Positions 37,191 through 47,746 of a DNA stretch of 64,000 nucleotides are shown in pieces. The position numbers were made by a program, and so were the translations under genes. This DNA is from Daphnia pulex. Taxonomy: Eukaryota; Arthropoda; Branchiopoda; Diplostraca; Daphniidae. Position 1 is the stretch's first letter; the number at the start of each line of letters is the position of its first letter. The stretch covers positions 7,410,501 to 7,474,500 of the forward strand of contig NC_060021.1 in assembly GCF_021134715.1 (NCBI RefSeq), given 5' to 3'. Under the pieces are notes generated by a model. It saw only the letters and a program-made list of their open reading frames with translations, was not told where the DNA came from and did not search any database.

Positions 37191-39085
37191 AAATAACAAA
37201 TTTAACTTTTTTTTTTAATAGTTCTATTTCTCTACTTTTTTTAATTTAAAATCGGCAAAGGATTTGTAAATGTTTAATAACAGAGTCTCCGCACACTGTG
37301 GATTCGAACACGGAAAAGTGCTCGGGCGGAAGTGCGCATAGAGTTTTATTGGCTCCAACACGTAGAGCCATGCATTCAGTGGGTTTAATTAGAATTTCGA
37401 CTTGGTAAGGCGATTTTGTTTTACTAATTTTAAGTCGAATGTTTATTTTCTCATTTATGAGGACGCAGTTGCCTTCCTGTGAAAATAAGGACGAAAAAGG
37501 GCGCTATTTCTTGAGGCTCCGAGTTTTTAGGTTATGACGGTAAAACGGTTTTTTATTGCCTTTTTAAAACCGAACCTTTGAGGTAATAGTTGGTAAATGG
37601 GTAAATGCGAGTTTTAAGGCATTTTAGTTGTGCTGACCCACGGTGCGCTGTATGGCAAGAAAAAATTTTAATAATCTAACGAAACAGAGTTACGATTATG
37701 CTGTCGTAGGCCTATAAAGATACTTATAAAGCATTTTTATGGCTCGGAAGTTAAACGGCCTTAACCCATTTCTAATGTCTTAAAATAGCTTTTCGGAGAG
37801 TTCTGCAGAGGTCAATGTTAAGGTTAAAAATTTCGGCTTCAAATAAAAATAACAGATACATATTAGAGAGAATCATTGTATTCTTCCTCGCATGCCAGGT
37901 CGTTAATTCGAATAACAGAAAGTATAGAAACGAGTTTAATTTTTCCTTGATAGGGCGCACCGTGCCAAAAACTAGAAATCATTTTTCAATCTCAATTATG
38001 GGGAAAGATAGCAATTTCCTCCCATTCCGGTGGAACGGACCTCCTTTGAAAAGTTCTAGTGGAAGTTTCTGTGCGGATTTTTCGTTCCGGTGGACCATCA
38101 GGTGCGGGACCGATCAAGGATGCATCCGCTTTTATTTCGGCAATCTGCGGATTCAGGGACGAATAGCTTCATTCAGAAGTACATTAAGCATTCATCAGTA
38201 CATTATTACATTAATCCGAACACAAAATCTAATCCAAAATACTCATTTCAAACCAAAATCAATCTCTACTAATCTAAATTCCAAAACACAAAACCTAATC
38301 CCCGATTCCTTGGTATAGAGAATCCAACTGGTTCTTCCCGTCACTCTAGATCTTGGATTTTCAAGACAACATTTTTATCTTTTTTAATTATTCAATGGTT
38401 TACGTATTCACGTTAAACTTGAATAAAATTTTATTATCCATCATAAAGCACAAATAATGAAAACTAAAAAACTGAAAGAATGTTGATGAGGTAGCTTATC
38501 TTGTACTCGACGATCCTAATCATCTTTTTTTAGAGGTTGGTTGAGATCAACTATACTTCGCTACGTTTAATCCTTTAAACAAATTACTTTTTCAAGTTTT
38601 ACCTTCTCATGTAAGCCTTAAACATTTGAAACAACCCATGCGACTAAATAACCTTTGTAACGTGAAGGATAATACAGTGTAAGGTCGTGAGATAAACGCT
38701 TTTACGTCGTACTCAATGAGCTAACCTGTCACTTCGGAAAGAAAACCTTGACTCCACAATTTACGACCGCAACTTTACAACATTTAAGGAAAAGAGAAGC
38801 ACACGTGATACGCACCCTCGGTAAGTTTGTAATATTTATGTGTTGTAAGCTTTCCTTAAGCACTTGAGTAGAGTGATAACTAACTCTTCTTTAAACTTTG
38901 TAGGATACCCGCCAAAGAAATGTCTTGGCAGCAAAGAATTAGTTTATTATCAGAAACCTTTCACAACTGACGCAATGTGTGAGCTATAAAAATTAGATCA
39001 ATTTATATATTTTGCGGCCCAGTATTTCTTTATTCCATTCGGAGCAGTTTATGGTCATTTACAACCGATTCGTTGGATCATTACC
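37191..39085. other. Intergenic with one gene relic
   Basis: AT-rich spacer between QTRT2 and the SLC6 gene, holding the relic at 37.98-38.16 kb. A TATA-like TATAAAAA lies near 38987, about 100 bases ahead of the SLC6 start codon. A short ATG frame with a GTAAGG donor near 37371-37405 looks like an isolated exon but cannot be tied to a gene. Confidence 0.45.
37976..38162 (-). pseudogene. Diverged partial copy of the small membrane protein gene at 5.1 kb
   Basis: About 190 bases align by eye with 5066-5255 (for example GGTGGAACGGACCTC, GGATCAAGGATGCATC and CTGCGGATTCAGGGACGA-type blocks in both), with many substitutions and small gaps. It matches the proline-rich tail region and 3' end only; the membrane helix and start are absent. 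The frame is not maintained. A duplicated fragment rather than a working gene. Confidence 0.7.
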
Positions 39086-41884
39086 ATGTCTACAATGTCG
39101 TCTAATTCGGTAAGGAAAACTTTGAATTACATATTTATTTGAATATTTATTATTTATTCAATTACAGTCTGAGCAAAGCGCTGGCTTCGTCAATCACGCA
39201 TTTGACGATGGTTCACCTGATGGCAATATGTGCGAAAAGAATATTGACACGGAAGCTCCCGCAGTGATAATAACACAAGTAAAATTCACAGTTTAATGTA
39301 ATCAAAATAATGTTTTCAATAAGGAAATTCCATCGAAAATTAAACAGAATGAAGGTGAAGATCAACCGGAACGAGAAAATTGGGACAATCCTGTAGAGTT
39401 TCTTCTCTCTTGTATTTCAATGTCGGTCGGATTGGGTAACATTTGGCGGTTTCCGTTCGTTGCCTATGAGAATGGAGGTGGTGCTTTCTTAATTCCGTAC
39501 CTAATCGTGCTGGTCTTCATTGGACGGCCACTTTATTTCCTCGAGATGATCCTTGGACAATTTTCAAGTTCAGGATCCGTCAAAATTTGGGACTGTGTAC
39601 CATTTGCTAAAGGTAACACCGAGTAGATATTTACTACAAGAATGAAATAATTTAACCCTATTTTTGTTATAAGGTATTGGATACGGACAAGCGCTGGCTA
39701 CCTGGTGTGTCGTCACTTACTACTGTGTCTTGATGGCCTTGGCCTTTTTCTACCTCTTTGCTTCATTCCAAGCTGTTTTGCCCTGGACTGAATGCGATCC
39801 TGAATGGGCAACTGAAAATTGCTACAGTACCACAGCTAATCTATCGATGGCTAATCTGACTAACACTAGTGTGTCCAGTGCAGAAGAATATTTCTAGTGC
39901 GTAACAAAATTTTTCTCCACATGTGATTCGATTTATTTAACTATCTGTCTGTTCAGCATTTATGTCCTGAAGAAAATTCCCAATATGGATGATGGCATCG
40001 GGACTCCAGATTGGCGACTAACTTTGTGTCTCCTGCTGTGCTGGATTTTAGTATTCGCAATGCTCGCCAAAGGAGTGTAAGTACAGACTGTTTAAAATGT
40101 CGCCTACTGCAATTACATAACCTTAATCATCACGATTAAATAGATCCTCGTCAGGAAAGGTGGCTTATTTCACAGCCCTTTTTCCTTATGTCGTACTTAT
40201 CACGCTTCTTATACGAGGTTGCACTTTACCCGGAGCAGGTGACGGCATCTTGTACTTTATCACACCTGACTGGGAAAAAGTTTTAACACCAGATGTAAAT
40301 ATTTTCCCTTCACGTGTACATAATTTGAAAGGTCATCTTGATTAAACAGAAAAATTATGCTTAGGTTTGGTACGCAGCTGTGACGCAGTGTTTCTTCTCT
40401 TTGTCGGTTGGCTTTGGACCGATTTCAACTTTTTCCAGCTACAACCCATTCCGCCATCCGATTTACAGGTAATAGCAATTTTACTAACGATTCAGTTTGG
40501 TTATTCGTTCAGTAGTTTATGTCTCCATGTAGAGATTCAACTATCGTCAGCTTGGCGGATACTTTTACCAGCATTCTGGCTGGAGTCACCATTTTCTCAA
40601 TTCTTGGCAATTTAGCTTATGAAACAAATCAACCCATCGAAAATGTTGTTCAAGGTGGAACCGGGTTAGCTTTCATTTCGTATCCGGAAGCTATATCGAA
40701 ATTTGATGCAGTCCCTCAGGTCTAATCAGATTTTACGCACATAAATAATTCATTTAAACACATTTTAATTAATTTTGTGTGTTGACGTTCAATAGTTATT
40801 CGCCGTGCTCTTCTTTTTGATGCTGATTACTCTTGCGATCGGAAGCGCATCCGGACTTGCCGGATGTATTATTACTATACTGTCTGATGATTTACCACAC
40901 ATTCCCCGTTGGATTGTCACTGCATTTGTTTGCGCCGCCAGCTTCCTCATTGGACTTGTTTACGTTACTCCGGTAAACTAATATCAAGCTCGTTTTGAAA
41001 TTTTCTGCATACAATTTATTTGTTTGAACAGGGAGGCCAGTATATTCTGGATTTGGTGGATTATTTTGGCGGAGGATTCATCATTTACAGTAGGCTTTTT
41101 GGTTTACAAATGGCAGTTTTTTTTTTAAATGTTGGTTTGATAAAATAATTAAAATTTCTAGTTATGGTGATCGCTGAGACTATTGCTGTCTGTTGGATTT
41201 ATGGTATAATTCAAAATGTTTAACCAAATTCAGTTATACGATTAATCTTTATGATTTTTACAGGACTCAAGCAAATAGTCAACGATATTCGCTACATGTT
41301 GGGATTCGGATTGGGAATTTATTGGAAATTCACATGGTGCTTTTTAATCCCAATTGCTCTAGCAGTCATCTTTATCTATGCTGTAAATATACAAAAATTA
41401 ATCGTAACACCAGGTATGTAATTCATTCTACTTTCACTTCAGATGGTTGTTTATGAACCGTTGAAGACTGACGATGGAGAACCTTACCCTCCCGCCGCAA
41501 ACGGTAAGTACAATTTAAGTTGTTACGTAACGGTGATAAAATAACACGTCTTATAATGTATTTATTAGCTGCTGGGTGGGTATTGGCTGCTATTGCCATA
41601 CTTCAAATTCCGATATGGGGAGCTTTAGTTGTTCGCAAACAACAAGGAAATAACTGGATTCAGGTCTGCCTTATTATATAGTTATCTCTTTTTTTAAATG
41701 AATCAAACTAACAATTAAATTCGTTAATAATACTCAGCGATTCGAAGCTAGTCTTCGGCCGGCAGCTGAATGGGGACCCAAAAATCCTGGAATCAAACGT
41801 GACTGGTTAGAATACAATAAGCAACCTATAAGATTCTCATGGATTCCCAATCCCAAATGGACCAGAAGCTGTAAATCGCACTAG
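39086..41884 (+). CDS. SLC6 sodium-dependent nutrient amino acid transporter
   Basis: Sodium-coupled plasma membrane amino acid transporter with twelve helices. The first exon is MSTMSSNS (39086-39109); the second gives a short acidic N-terminus. TM1 carries the family signature [19 protein letters not shown] with the sodium site, followed by [14 protein letters not shown]. Later blocks: [19 protein letters not shown], an extracellular loop with several N-glycosylation sites ([11 protein letters not shown]), [27 protein letters not shown] (TM6-7), the [16 protein letters not shown] block, [16 protein letters not shown] (TM8), and the C-terminal WNPKW-like end. It ends TAG at 41884. About ten short introns, all GT-AG. 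Closest by eye to insect NAT/inebriated-type transporters; substrate not deducible. Confidence 0.88.
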
Positions 41885-41964
41885 GAAACGTATTTAAAGG
41901 TCTAATCGTGTGATTCCTATTATATAAAGACCGGTTTTAAACAATAGGTCTGTTGAAAGTTATA

Positions 41965-43414
41965 ACGCCAGAAAATAAATTACTATTTGTAAAACGAACA
42001 CAGTGGAAAGAGAATGTATTTACTACCAGTACAACTCATCAAAACAATCCAAATTATGTCTCACCCAAGGAACAGATGGAATAACTCACAAGGTGTAAGA
42101 CAATATTATTCCGAAATTTTAGGCTCTTTGAACACGCTTCCTGTATTTAATGGGTGCCACTGAGCATACTGCACCGCAAGTAACCCACGAATCACACTCA
42201 AGAACGAAACATTTATTCTCGTCCTGTGTGAGAATTGTATCTGGAGAGTGGCATTCGTGACACAAGACGTATTCCAACGCATAGAGACGCAAAATGTCTT
42301 CAATCTTCTTATGACTGATGTATCCTCTTCCTGGGGAAGACAGCACGAGAGATGGGTAGTCATCTTTGGTTAGAACTCCACTAGCTCCCAACTCGGATAG
42401 GATAAACGATGATACGTGGCGTAGATCTCTACCAAGTTCTTTGCAAAGCAGTGAAAAGTTGTCGATGCAAGTTTTCTTATTTCCTCGTTTTACGACCTGA
42501 GGAAGACTAATGCAAAACTTGTTCTCAGGACAAGTGACGGAAATGTCAGTTCCGACCAACACGGTCTTTTCCGACTCAGGAGTTACGTCACATTTGCCGG
42601 TGACTAGTCCTTCGGTTTTAGGGGCGAGGTTTCCCAAGTCGCGCTGACAAAAGAGTGGCCGGGAGGATTCAATATCCATAATCTGTTCAGATAAATCCAT
42701 GCCCGTTTTCTTGATCCCGGTGCTCTGCGCTGGAACAGAGTTATCCATACATCCATGTTCCTCTGTTTCGACGGTCTGCGCCGGAACAGTTGGGTTATCC
42801 ACAAGTCCAGTCGTCTCAATCCTACCAAACTGCGGCAGAAGAGGAAGTTTCATTGATCCATTTGACTCTATTTTAGAGATCTGCGCCGGAAGATCGGAAT
42901 TTGGCATCACGTCAGAAGTAGATGTTTCTTTACGAATGAAGTCATCTTTTATGCTTTGAAACGATAGAAGGAAACAGGGGTCTTCTACGTTTTCCCCCTT
43001 AAGGAAATCATACCGTCTTCCACGACGGAAAAGGCACTTAATAGAAGCGAACAATTTCATTTTAACAACGATGAAACTTGTCTTTTGTCGAATATATGCA
43101 GCAAAGTAAGATTACAGAAAACTTGGAAAGCTTACTAACACCTCTATGAAGCAAGTATGATTTTGTGGTAGAGCCTCTTCGTACTTATACGCCTTCAACG
43201 AACATTTTCGGTTCCGCAAGTACTCCCGTGCTCACTTTTCTTCAATTTGATAAATGTGTTTTATCGAAAAAAGCTGAGTAATCATAAAATTATTCATCTA
43301 TGGGTTTTAACTTACATTATTCAACCATTTTTTTTATTTCGTTATCATATTAATTAGAAAAAGAACGAAAAATTTTACAGGTCTCAGCTGTTGACCGGTT
43401 GTTAATACTCCTTA
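41965..43414. repeat. Duplicated block, left copy (contains the eIF2-beta-like gene)
   Basis: The two ends of this block recur in the same order and orientation at 47747-48289: the left 165 bases (3' end of the gene, about 90 percent alike) and the right 235 bases (about 43180-43414, nearly identical). The central 1 kb with the gene is missing from the other copy. Confidence 0.85.
42119..43060 (-). CDS. Intronless protein with an eIF2-beta C-terminal domain and novel repeat N-terminus
   Basis: A 313-residue uninterrupted frame. Residues about 195-313 match the eIF2-beta alpha/beta plus zinc-ribbon domain: KKTCIDNFSLLCKELGRDLRH, FILSELGASGVLT, KIEDILRLYALEYV, CHECHSPDTILTQDE and CSVAPIKYRKR. 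The zinc ribbon keeps CxxC, but its second half reads CDSWVTCGAVC, about three residues longer than the usual CETCHSRC. The first 190 residues lack the lysine boxes of eIF2-beta. Instead there are about five imperfect repeats of roughly 17 residues around LPAQ/VPAQ and IES (LPAQISKIESNGSMK, VPAQTVETEEHGCMDNS). Real eIF2-beta binds eIF2-gamma and Met-tRNAi; whether this protein does is unknown. Lack of introns suggests a retrocopy origin. The open frame suggests it is functional. Confidence 0.75.
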   Translation of the reverse strand: MKLFASIKCLFRRGRRYDFLKGENVEDPCFLLSFQSIKDDFIRKETSTSDVMPNSDLPAQISKIESNGSMKLPLLPQFGRIETTGLVDNPTVPAQTVETEEHGCMDNSVPAQSTGIKKTGMDLSEQIMDIESSRPLFCQRDLGNLAPKTEGLVTGKCDVTPESEKTVLVGTDISVTCPENKFCISLPQVVKRGNKKTCIDNFSLLCKELGRDLRHVSSFILSELGASGVLTKDDYPSLVLSSPGRGYISHKKIEDILRLYALEYVLCHECHSPDTILTQDENKCFVLECDSWVTCGAVCSVAPIKYRKRVQRA

Positions 43415-43443
43415 ATCCTTTTTAATTATTTTATATTTATTTA

Positions 43444-43546
43444 ATTTTTTAAAAAAAGTGTTTTATCCAGAGATGTTGCACTTGCAGCAATTTTTTTAAA
43501 AAAGTGTATTATCCAGAGATGTTGCTCTTGCAGCAATTTTGTAATT
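43444..43546 (+). repeat. Two-unit tandem repeat
   Basis: Two adjacent copies of about 50 bases containing TTATCCAGAGATGTTGC and CTTGCAGCAATTTT, differing at a few positions, between the duplicated block and the coiled-coil reading frame. Confidence 0.8.
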
Positions 43547-43615
43547 TGTTGCGCTCTCGTAGGTTTTTAAATTGTTTCAATTATTTTCAAAATCTTTCAA
43601 TTATTTCTAGGAACA

Positions 43616-44634
43616 ATGGAAGATATCGAAATGGATTCAATTGTTGAGAAAAAACTTAGCCATAAGGAACAAGCAGAGAAAAAATATAATGCTGAAGAAA
43701 TGGCAGAATGGAAGAGAAATAAATGTCTTCGGAATTATCGGAGAAAAATGAGAAAAGAACACGCCAAGGAGATTGAGAGGCTGGAGGCGTTCGATATTGG
43801 GTTGCATGGGAGGATTCGACATTTAGAAAATCGTAATCAAATGGTAATGCTAAGTTTTTTTTTATTTTTAAACTGCTATTGACATATGTTTGCTTTTTGT
43901 CATGTAGCTAATTAACGAAGGTCAACAGAAAATGGCAACTGGAAAAGAAAAGTCAGCTGCAAAGAAAAAGGTTGTGGTAGCACCCAGTGGGACCAAAAGG
44001 TTGCTGGATGGCGATTGTGAGGCATCAGGTTCGAAACGCTATAGAGAGCAGTCGGAAAGTGAACTGGCAACGAAAGTAAGTGATTCAAACAAATGTAATG
44101 ACTGCTACAATTTGTTAATTTTTTTTGTTTAGTCCTTGGCAGAGTACGAGAAAGCCAAAGCGAATCTTGAAACTCTGTTGAAAACGTGGGAGACAAAATT
44201 GGCAAGGTGTACATCATCAGAGCTACCAGACCTCTCAAAGGATGCTGGTGCCATAAAGGAAGCTTTGATGCTTGTAACGAGAAAGTCAGCAGACAGGATC
44301 TTACATGCTAAAGGAACAATGCTTGGAGAAGAAGAAAGAGCTTTGAGGCAGATAGAGGCTGATTATCAGAAAAGCTATGCCATGGTAAAATACGACTTGG
44401 AAAATAAACTTGCTAGGGTAGTTCTTCCAACAGACGTTAGCTCTTGGCTATCTGAAATAGAATTGAAGCTACAGTAAGTTAATTTTAAATATTATGGATT
44501 TCTCTTCTATTCATTTTCATTTTCACAACCATAGAGCCCTTCAACTACCTTTGGCCAGCCGCGATGTAGATGATGTCGTTGAAATTAAAACAACTAGGCA
44601 TTGCCACAGCTACAAAATCCGACATTTTTGCTGA
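43616..44634 (+). CDS. Unrecognised basic, coiled-coil protein; 3' end damaged or rearranged
   Basis: Starts MEDIEMDSIVEKKLSHKEQ. Exons 43616-43841, 43908 to about 44073, 44133-44473 and 44536-44634 join by GT-AG. Residues about 20-75 are highly charged and helical (KRNKCLRNYRRKMRKEH, then EIERLEAF...RIRHLENRNQ), resembling a bZIP or other basic coiled coil, though I cannot confirm the heptad. A lysine-rich linker and a second long charged helix follow (KANLETLLKTWETKLARC). In the last exon the spliced frame stops at 44634, but the adjacent frame stays open and protein-like (QLGIATATKSDIFAEED) and runs on toward the topoisomerase-like segment, suggesting a one-base frame loss in an older, longer gene. 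Could be a young pseudogene. Confidence 0.5.
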
Positions 44635-44729
44635 AGAAGACATTGTCATGTCAATGGAGGCTGAAGAACTGACTGCAAGGTATTTTCCTTTGTTTTCCCA
44701 TATAATGAAGTGTTAACCTAATTTTACGT

Positions 44730-46970
44730 TTGTTAGATATGACGTTATTAAGAAAACGATACCCGACGAAGAAGAAAAGTACCGTGATGTCAGCAAGTCT
44801 TCGAGAAATTGATATCATCTGTAATGAGTTGGAAATGTTCGTGGAAGAGCAATATCAACTTCACGAGTCTGTCGGCGACCCCGAAAAAGCTTTTGATTTG
44901 AAACTCCACCTTTATCGGAGAGAAACAAGACAAGTTAGTTTCTACGAATTTGTGCATCGTGGACTAGTCCGGTACACCAACATGGAACATGAACGTTATA
45001 CACGTTCAATCATGGATGGTTTGACAGTGGGACAGAGAAAAATTATCTTCACTTGTATTAAGCGCAGTGATAAAGAAGAAGTAACAGTAGCCCAGCTCGC
45101 CGGTCTCGTAGCTGCAAGGACGTCGCTCTGCAACTACGGTGAAGAAAATTTGACTAGAACAATCATTGGATTGGCTCATGACTTCGTGGGTACGAACAAC
45201 ATCAATTTACTCCAGCCTATTGGCCATTTTGGCACTCGGCTGCAGGTACATAGTTTTTGTTGAATTTTACATGACTTGGGATCTTTTACATCTTTAATAA
45301 CCTCTTATTTATTGCCCACAGGGAGGTGAAGATGCTGCTAGCCCTCGTCAAATTTCGACTCTGATGAGCCGACTGACAAAGATAATTTTTCACCCATACG
45401 ATGATCGGTTGTTGAAACATCGAACGGATGGGAAACGGCTCATCGAACCCGAGTTTTATGCTCCCATTATTCCAATGATCTTGGTCAACGGAATTGACGG
45501 GATCGGCACCGATCGGACGACGTCAAGATTGATCTATAATCCACGAGAGATTATTGGAAATATTGTTATGATCGCCGCCGACTTGTCGACGTTCACACTT
45601 TTCCCAGAATTGCCCCCCCCCCTTTCTGCTTCCCTATTTTACTTGTATCTGTTTCACCTTATTCCACGGAACTCGACGATATAGCATCGTCGAGTGAGTC
45701 CTTCTTACCTTTCACGACTCTCTGACGTTGAGTTAGAGTTCCTTTTCCTTTCTTTTTTTTCCTTTGGATTGATAAGGCCACTCTTGTGTACCATCTTGAA
45801 CTAAGACGACGTCGCCGACAGCTCGGTACTCTTTCTAATAGCCAGGCTATCTTGTTTGACTTTCGTGTGTGAGTACCTTACCTTTGTTTGTCTGTCTTCG
45901 TTTTGTTTAATGTCGTGAATCGCATATGTGTAATTGCTGGAGCCGGAATACCACAAGTATGGCCGGTGGACGAGTCCAGGTAGACATGGTGTAGTGTGTG
46001 CTGGTATAGGACTCGTCGGCGAGTCCAGGCAGACACGGTGTAGTGTGGCCGGTACAGGACTCGCCAGTATTCTGTGTATGTGTAAGGAGTCGGAATACCA
46101 CAAGTATGGCCGACGGGGCGAGTACAGGCAGACACGGTGTAGTGTGGCCGGTATAGTACTCGCTAGGTTTATGTCAGGAAATAAAGACCGAGCTACTGAG
46201 ACTTATGCTCGAGTCCCCCGATTTCATAACAATATCATGAGGATGTTAAACGGCGAAGAACCTATCTATATGAATCCATGGATTAAAGGTAATTGAGTTA
46301 ACTGTAAGAAAGGTATCACGAAGTACAACATTTCTATTTGTTATTTTTCAGGTTACCAAGGGAGCATTCAAAGGGTCGATGATAACACATACGTTATCAG
46401 TGGTGAAGTATCAAAGCTTAGTGCAACACAGGTTGTAATCAAAGAACTTTTGCTGGGAATTTCAGTTCGAAATTATAGAGAATCCGTAATGGAGAATTTG
46501 TTGCACGGCTCAGAGAAAATCCCGTCCCTTATCACTTGATCACTGGCTACAAAGAAAACCATACGGACACTACTGTACGATTTGTCGTAAACATGACGGA
46601 AGAAAAGATGCAACAAGCTGAGTCTCAGGGATTCCACGACTTATTTCGACTCCAATCTACACTAACCGTGACACCCACGTTGCTGTACGATCCAAACGGT
46701 TTTCTGAAGATGTATGACTCTAATAATGACATCTTGAAAACATACTTCAATGTCCGTCTAAGTCTATTCGAGGAGAGAAAAAAACTCTTAACTGGTGAAC
46801 TTCAAGCTTCGTGTAAAAAGTTGACCAATGAAATCAGATACGTTCGCGCAATATGGAACGGTGATTTAATTGTCAACCGCAAAAAGTGTTGGAAACGAAA
46901 GACGTCCCCAACGGCCGACGACGAGATCCGGCCGAACAACCAGGATTCCGGCCCATTTAAGGGAATATGA
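44730..46970 (+). pseudogene. DNA topoisomerase II core fragment, catalytically dead and broken
   Basis: Matches the winged-helix and tower part of eukaryotic topoisomerase II: FYEFVHRGLVRYTNMEHER, DGLTVGQRKIIFTCIKR, VAQLAGLVAA, NNINLLQPIGHFGTRLQ, GGEDAASPRQISTLMSRL, PIIPMILVNGIDGIGT, YVISGEVSKL, and NHTDTTVRFVVNMTEEKM. The ATPase and TOPRIM domains and the C-terminal gate are absent. The cleavage tyrosine (SPRY in active enzymes, Tyr805 in human TOP2A) is glutamine here (codon CAA near 45346), so it could not cut DNA. Introns at about 45246-45321 and 46290-46352 are still present, so this is not a processed copy. The frame is broken near 46520 by what looks like an 8-base duplication (ATCACTTG repeated) and is interrupted by a solo LTR. 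It follows the coiled-coil frame directly and may once have been fused to it. Confidence 0.8.
45564..46231 (+). mobile_element. Solo LTR of an LTR retrotransposon (probably Ty3/Gypsy-like)
   Basis: A 668-base insertion inside the topoisomerase-like frame. It starts TGTTATGA and ends TCATAACA, the TG...CA form with short inverted ends, and is flanked by a 4-base target duplication ATAT. An AATAAA lies near the 3' end (about 46180). Its 3' third holds three imperfect tandem units of about 47-50 bases (about 45965-46165). No internal coding part is present, so it is a fossil left after LTR-LTR recombination. Family assignment rests only on end structure and duplication length. It is younger than the topoisomerase fragment it interrupts. 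Confidence 0.75.
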
Positions 46971-47746
46971 TCTTCGGGGCCCCCGATAGGTGGCCCCTTG
47001 TCACCCGCTTGATTGTTGTATACTTCTTTGTGCCCCTTCCTCGCCTGGTGTCAATGTAAGATTCTGGAGGGGGTCGGGCCGGGCTGTCGCCTTTCATCTA
47101 TCAAACCAGTCAGTCTCAATACAATCAGCGTAGCAATCTCCAACTCGTGTCATCATCTTCACTTATTCACAACTTAATTCGGTAAGGTAATGAGATGAAG
47201 TAGGTGATGACGACTTCAGCTACTTGTTCATTATGAACACTCGCTCCCTCACCCTGGAAGGATTGAATGAACTTCTTCAAACTCAAAAATTTAAGATGAA
47301 GGCCCTTGAAATTGCCTTGAAAAAATCGGCGAGAGATTTGTGGCGAGATAGTCTTACGTTTTTATTGAAAAAGATGGACCGAATGTGATGAAGTCAGAAC
47401 GAGAGAGAGAGTAGAATGCGGCTCGGATCAGTATATTGGACGACCAATGCTCTGTGAAGAGCAGACAGAGACTGAGTGGGAGTCAGAGTGACAGACCTGC
47501 ATAGGGAGGGGGTCCTCTCCTATATATAGAGCCGACGGGTGCCGTGTTGCCAGATGGCATATCATCACACCGAAAAGAATAAGTTGAAATTTCTTTAACG
47601 TGTGGCTCTGAAGACAGTTCTCTCTTGTGGATGTTGTAGCTCCGCCCCTTGCTCTTCCCCTTTTTTTCTGACATGAGGGCATGAGTTATAAAAAAGAAAC
47701 TGCGTTGTTGCGTTAACCGATCGTTAACCCCACATCCATGTAACAT
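46971..47746. other. Unassigned spacer between the topoisomerase relic and the second duplicated block
   Basis: Contains a GC-rich stretch near 46970-47090, a short open frame from 47233 (MNTRSLTLEGLNELLQTQ, about 50 residues) and a GA-rich run near 47400. It may be remnants of another inserted element, but ends and target duplications could not be identified. Confidence 0.4.

Noticed and set aside
42699-42959. Plus-strand frame with repeated cysteine/glycine pattern opposite the eIF2-beta-like gene
   Set aside because: Its repeats mirror the 17-residue repeats of the minus-strand protein; the minus frame is longer and has a known domain.
45935-46170. Regularly spaced repeats that could suggest a CRISPR-like array
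   Set aside because: Only three imperfect tandem units without unique spacers, inside a eukaryotic LTR.
47233-47390. Short frame MNTRSLTLEGLNELLQTQ as a gene
   Set aside because: About 50 codons, no splice partners, no recognised family; may belong to an inserted element but this cannot be supported.
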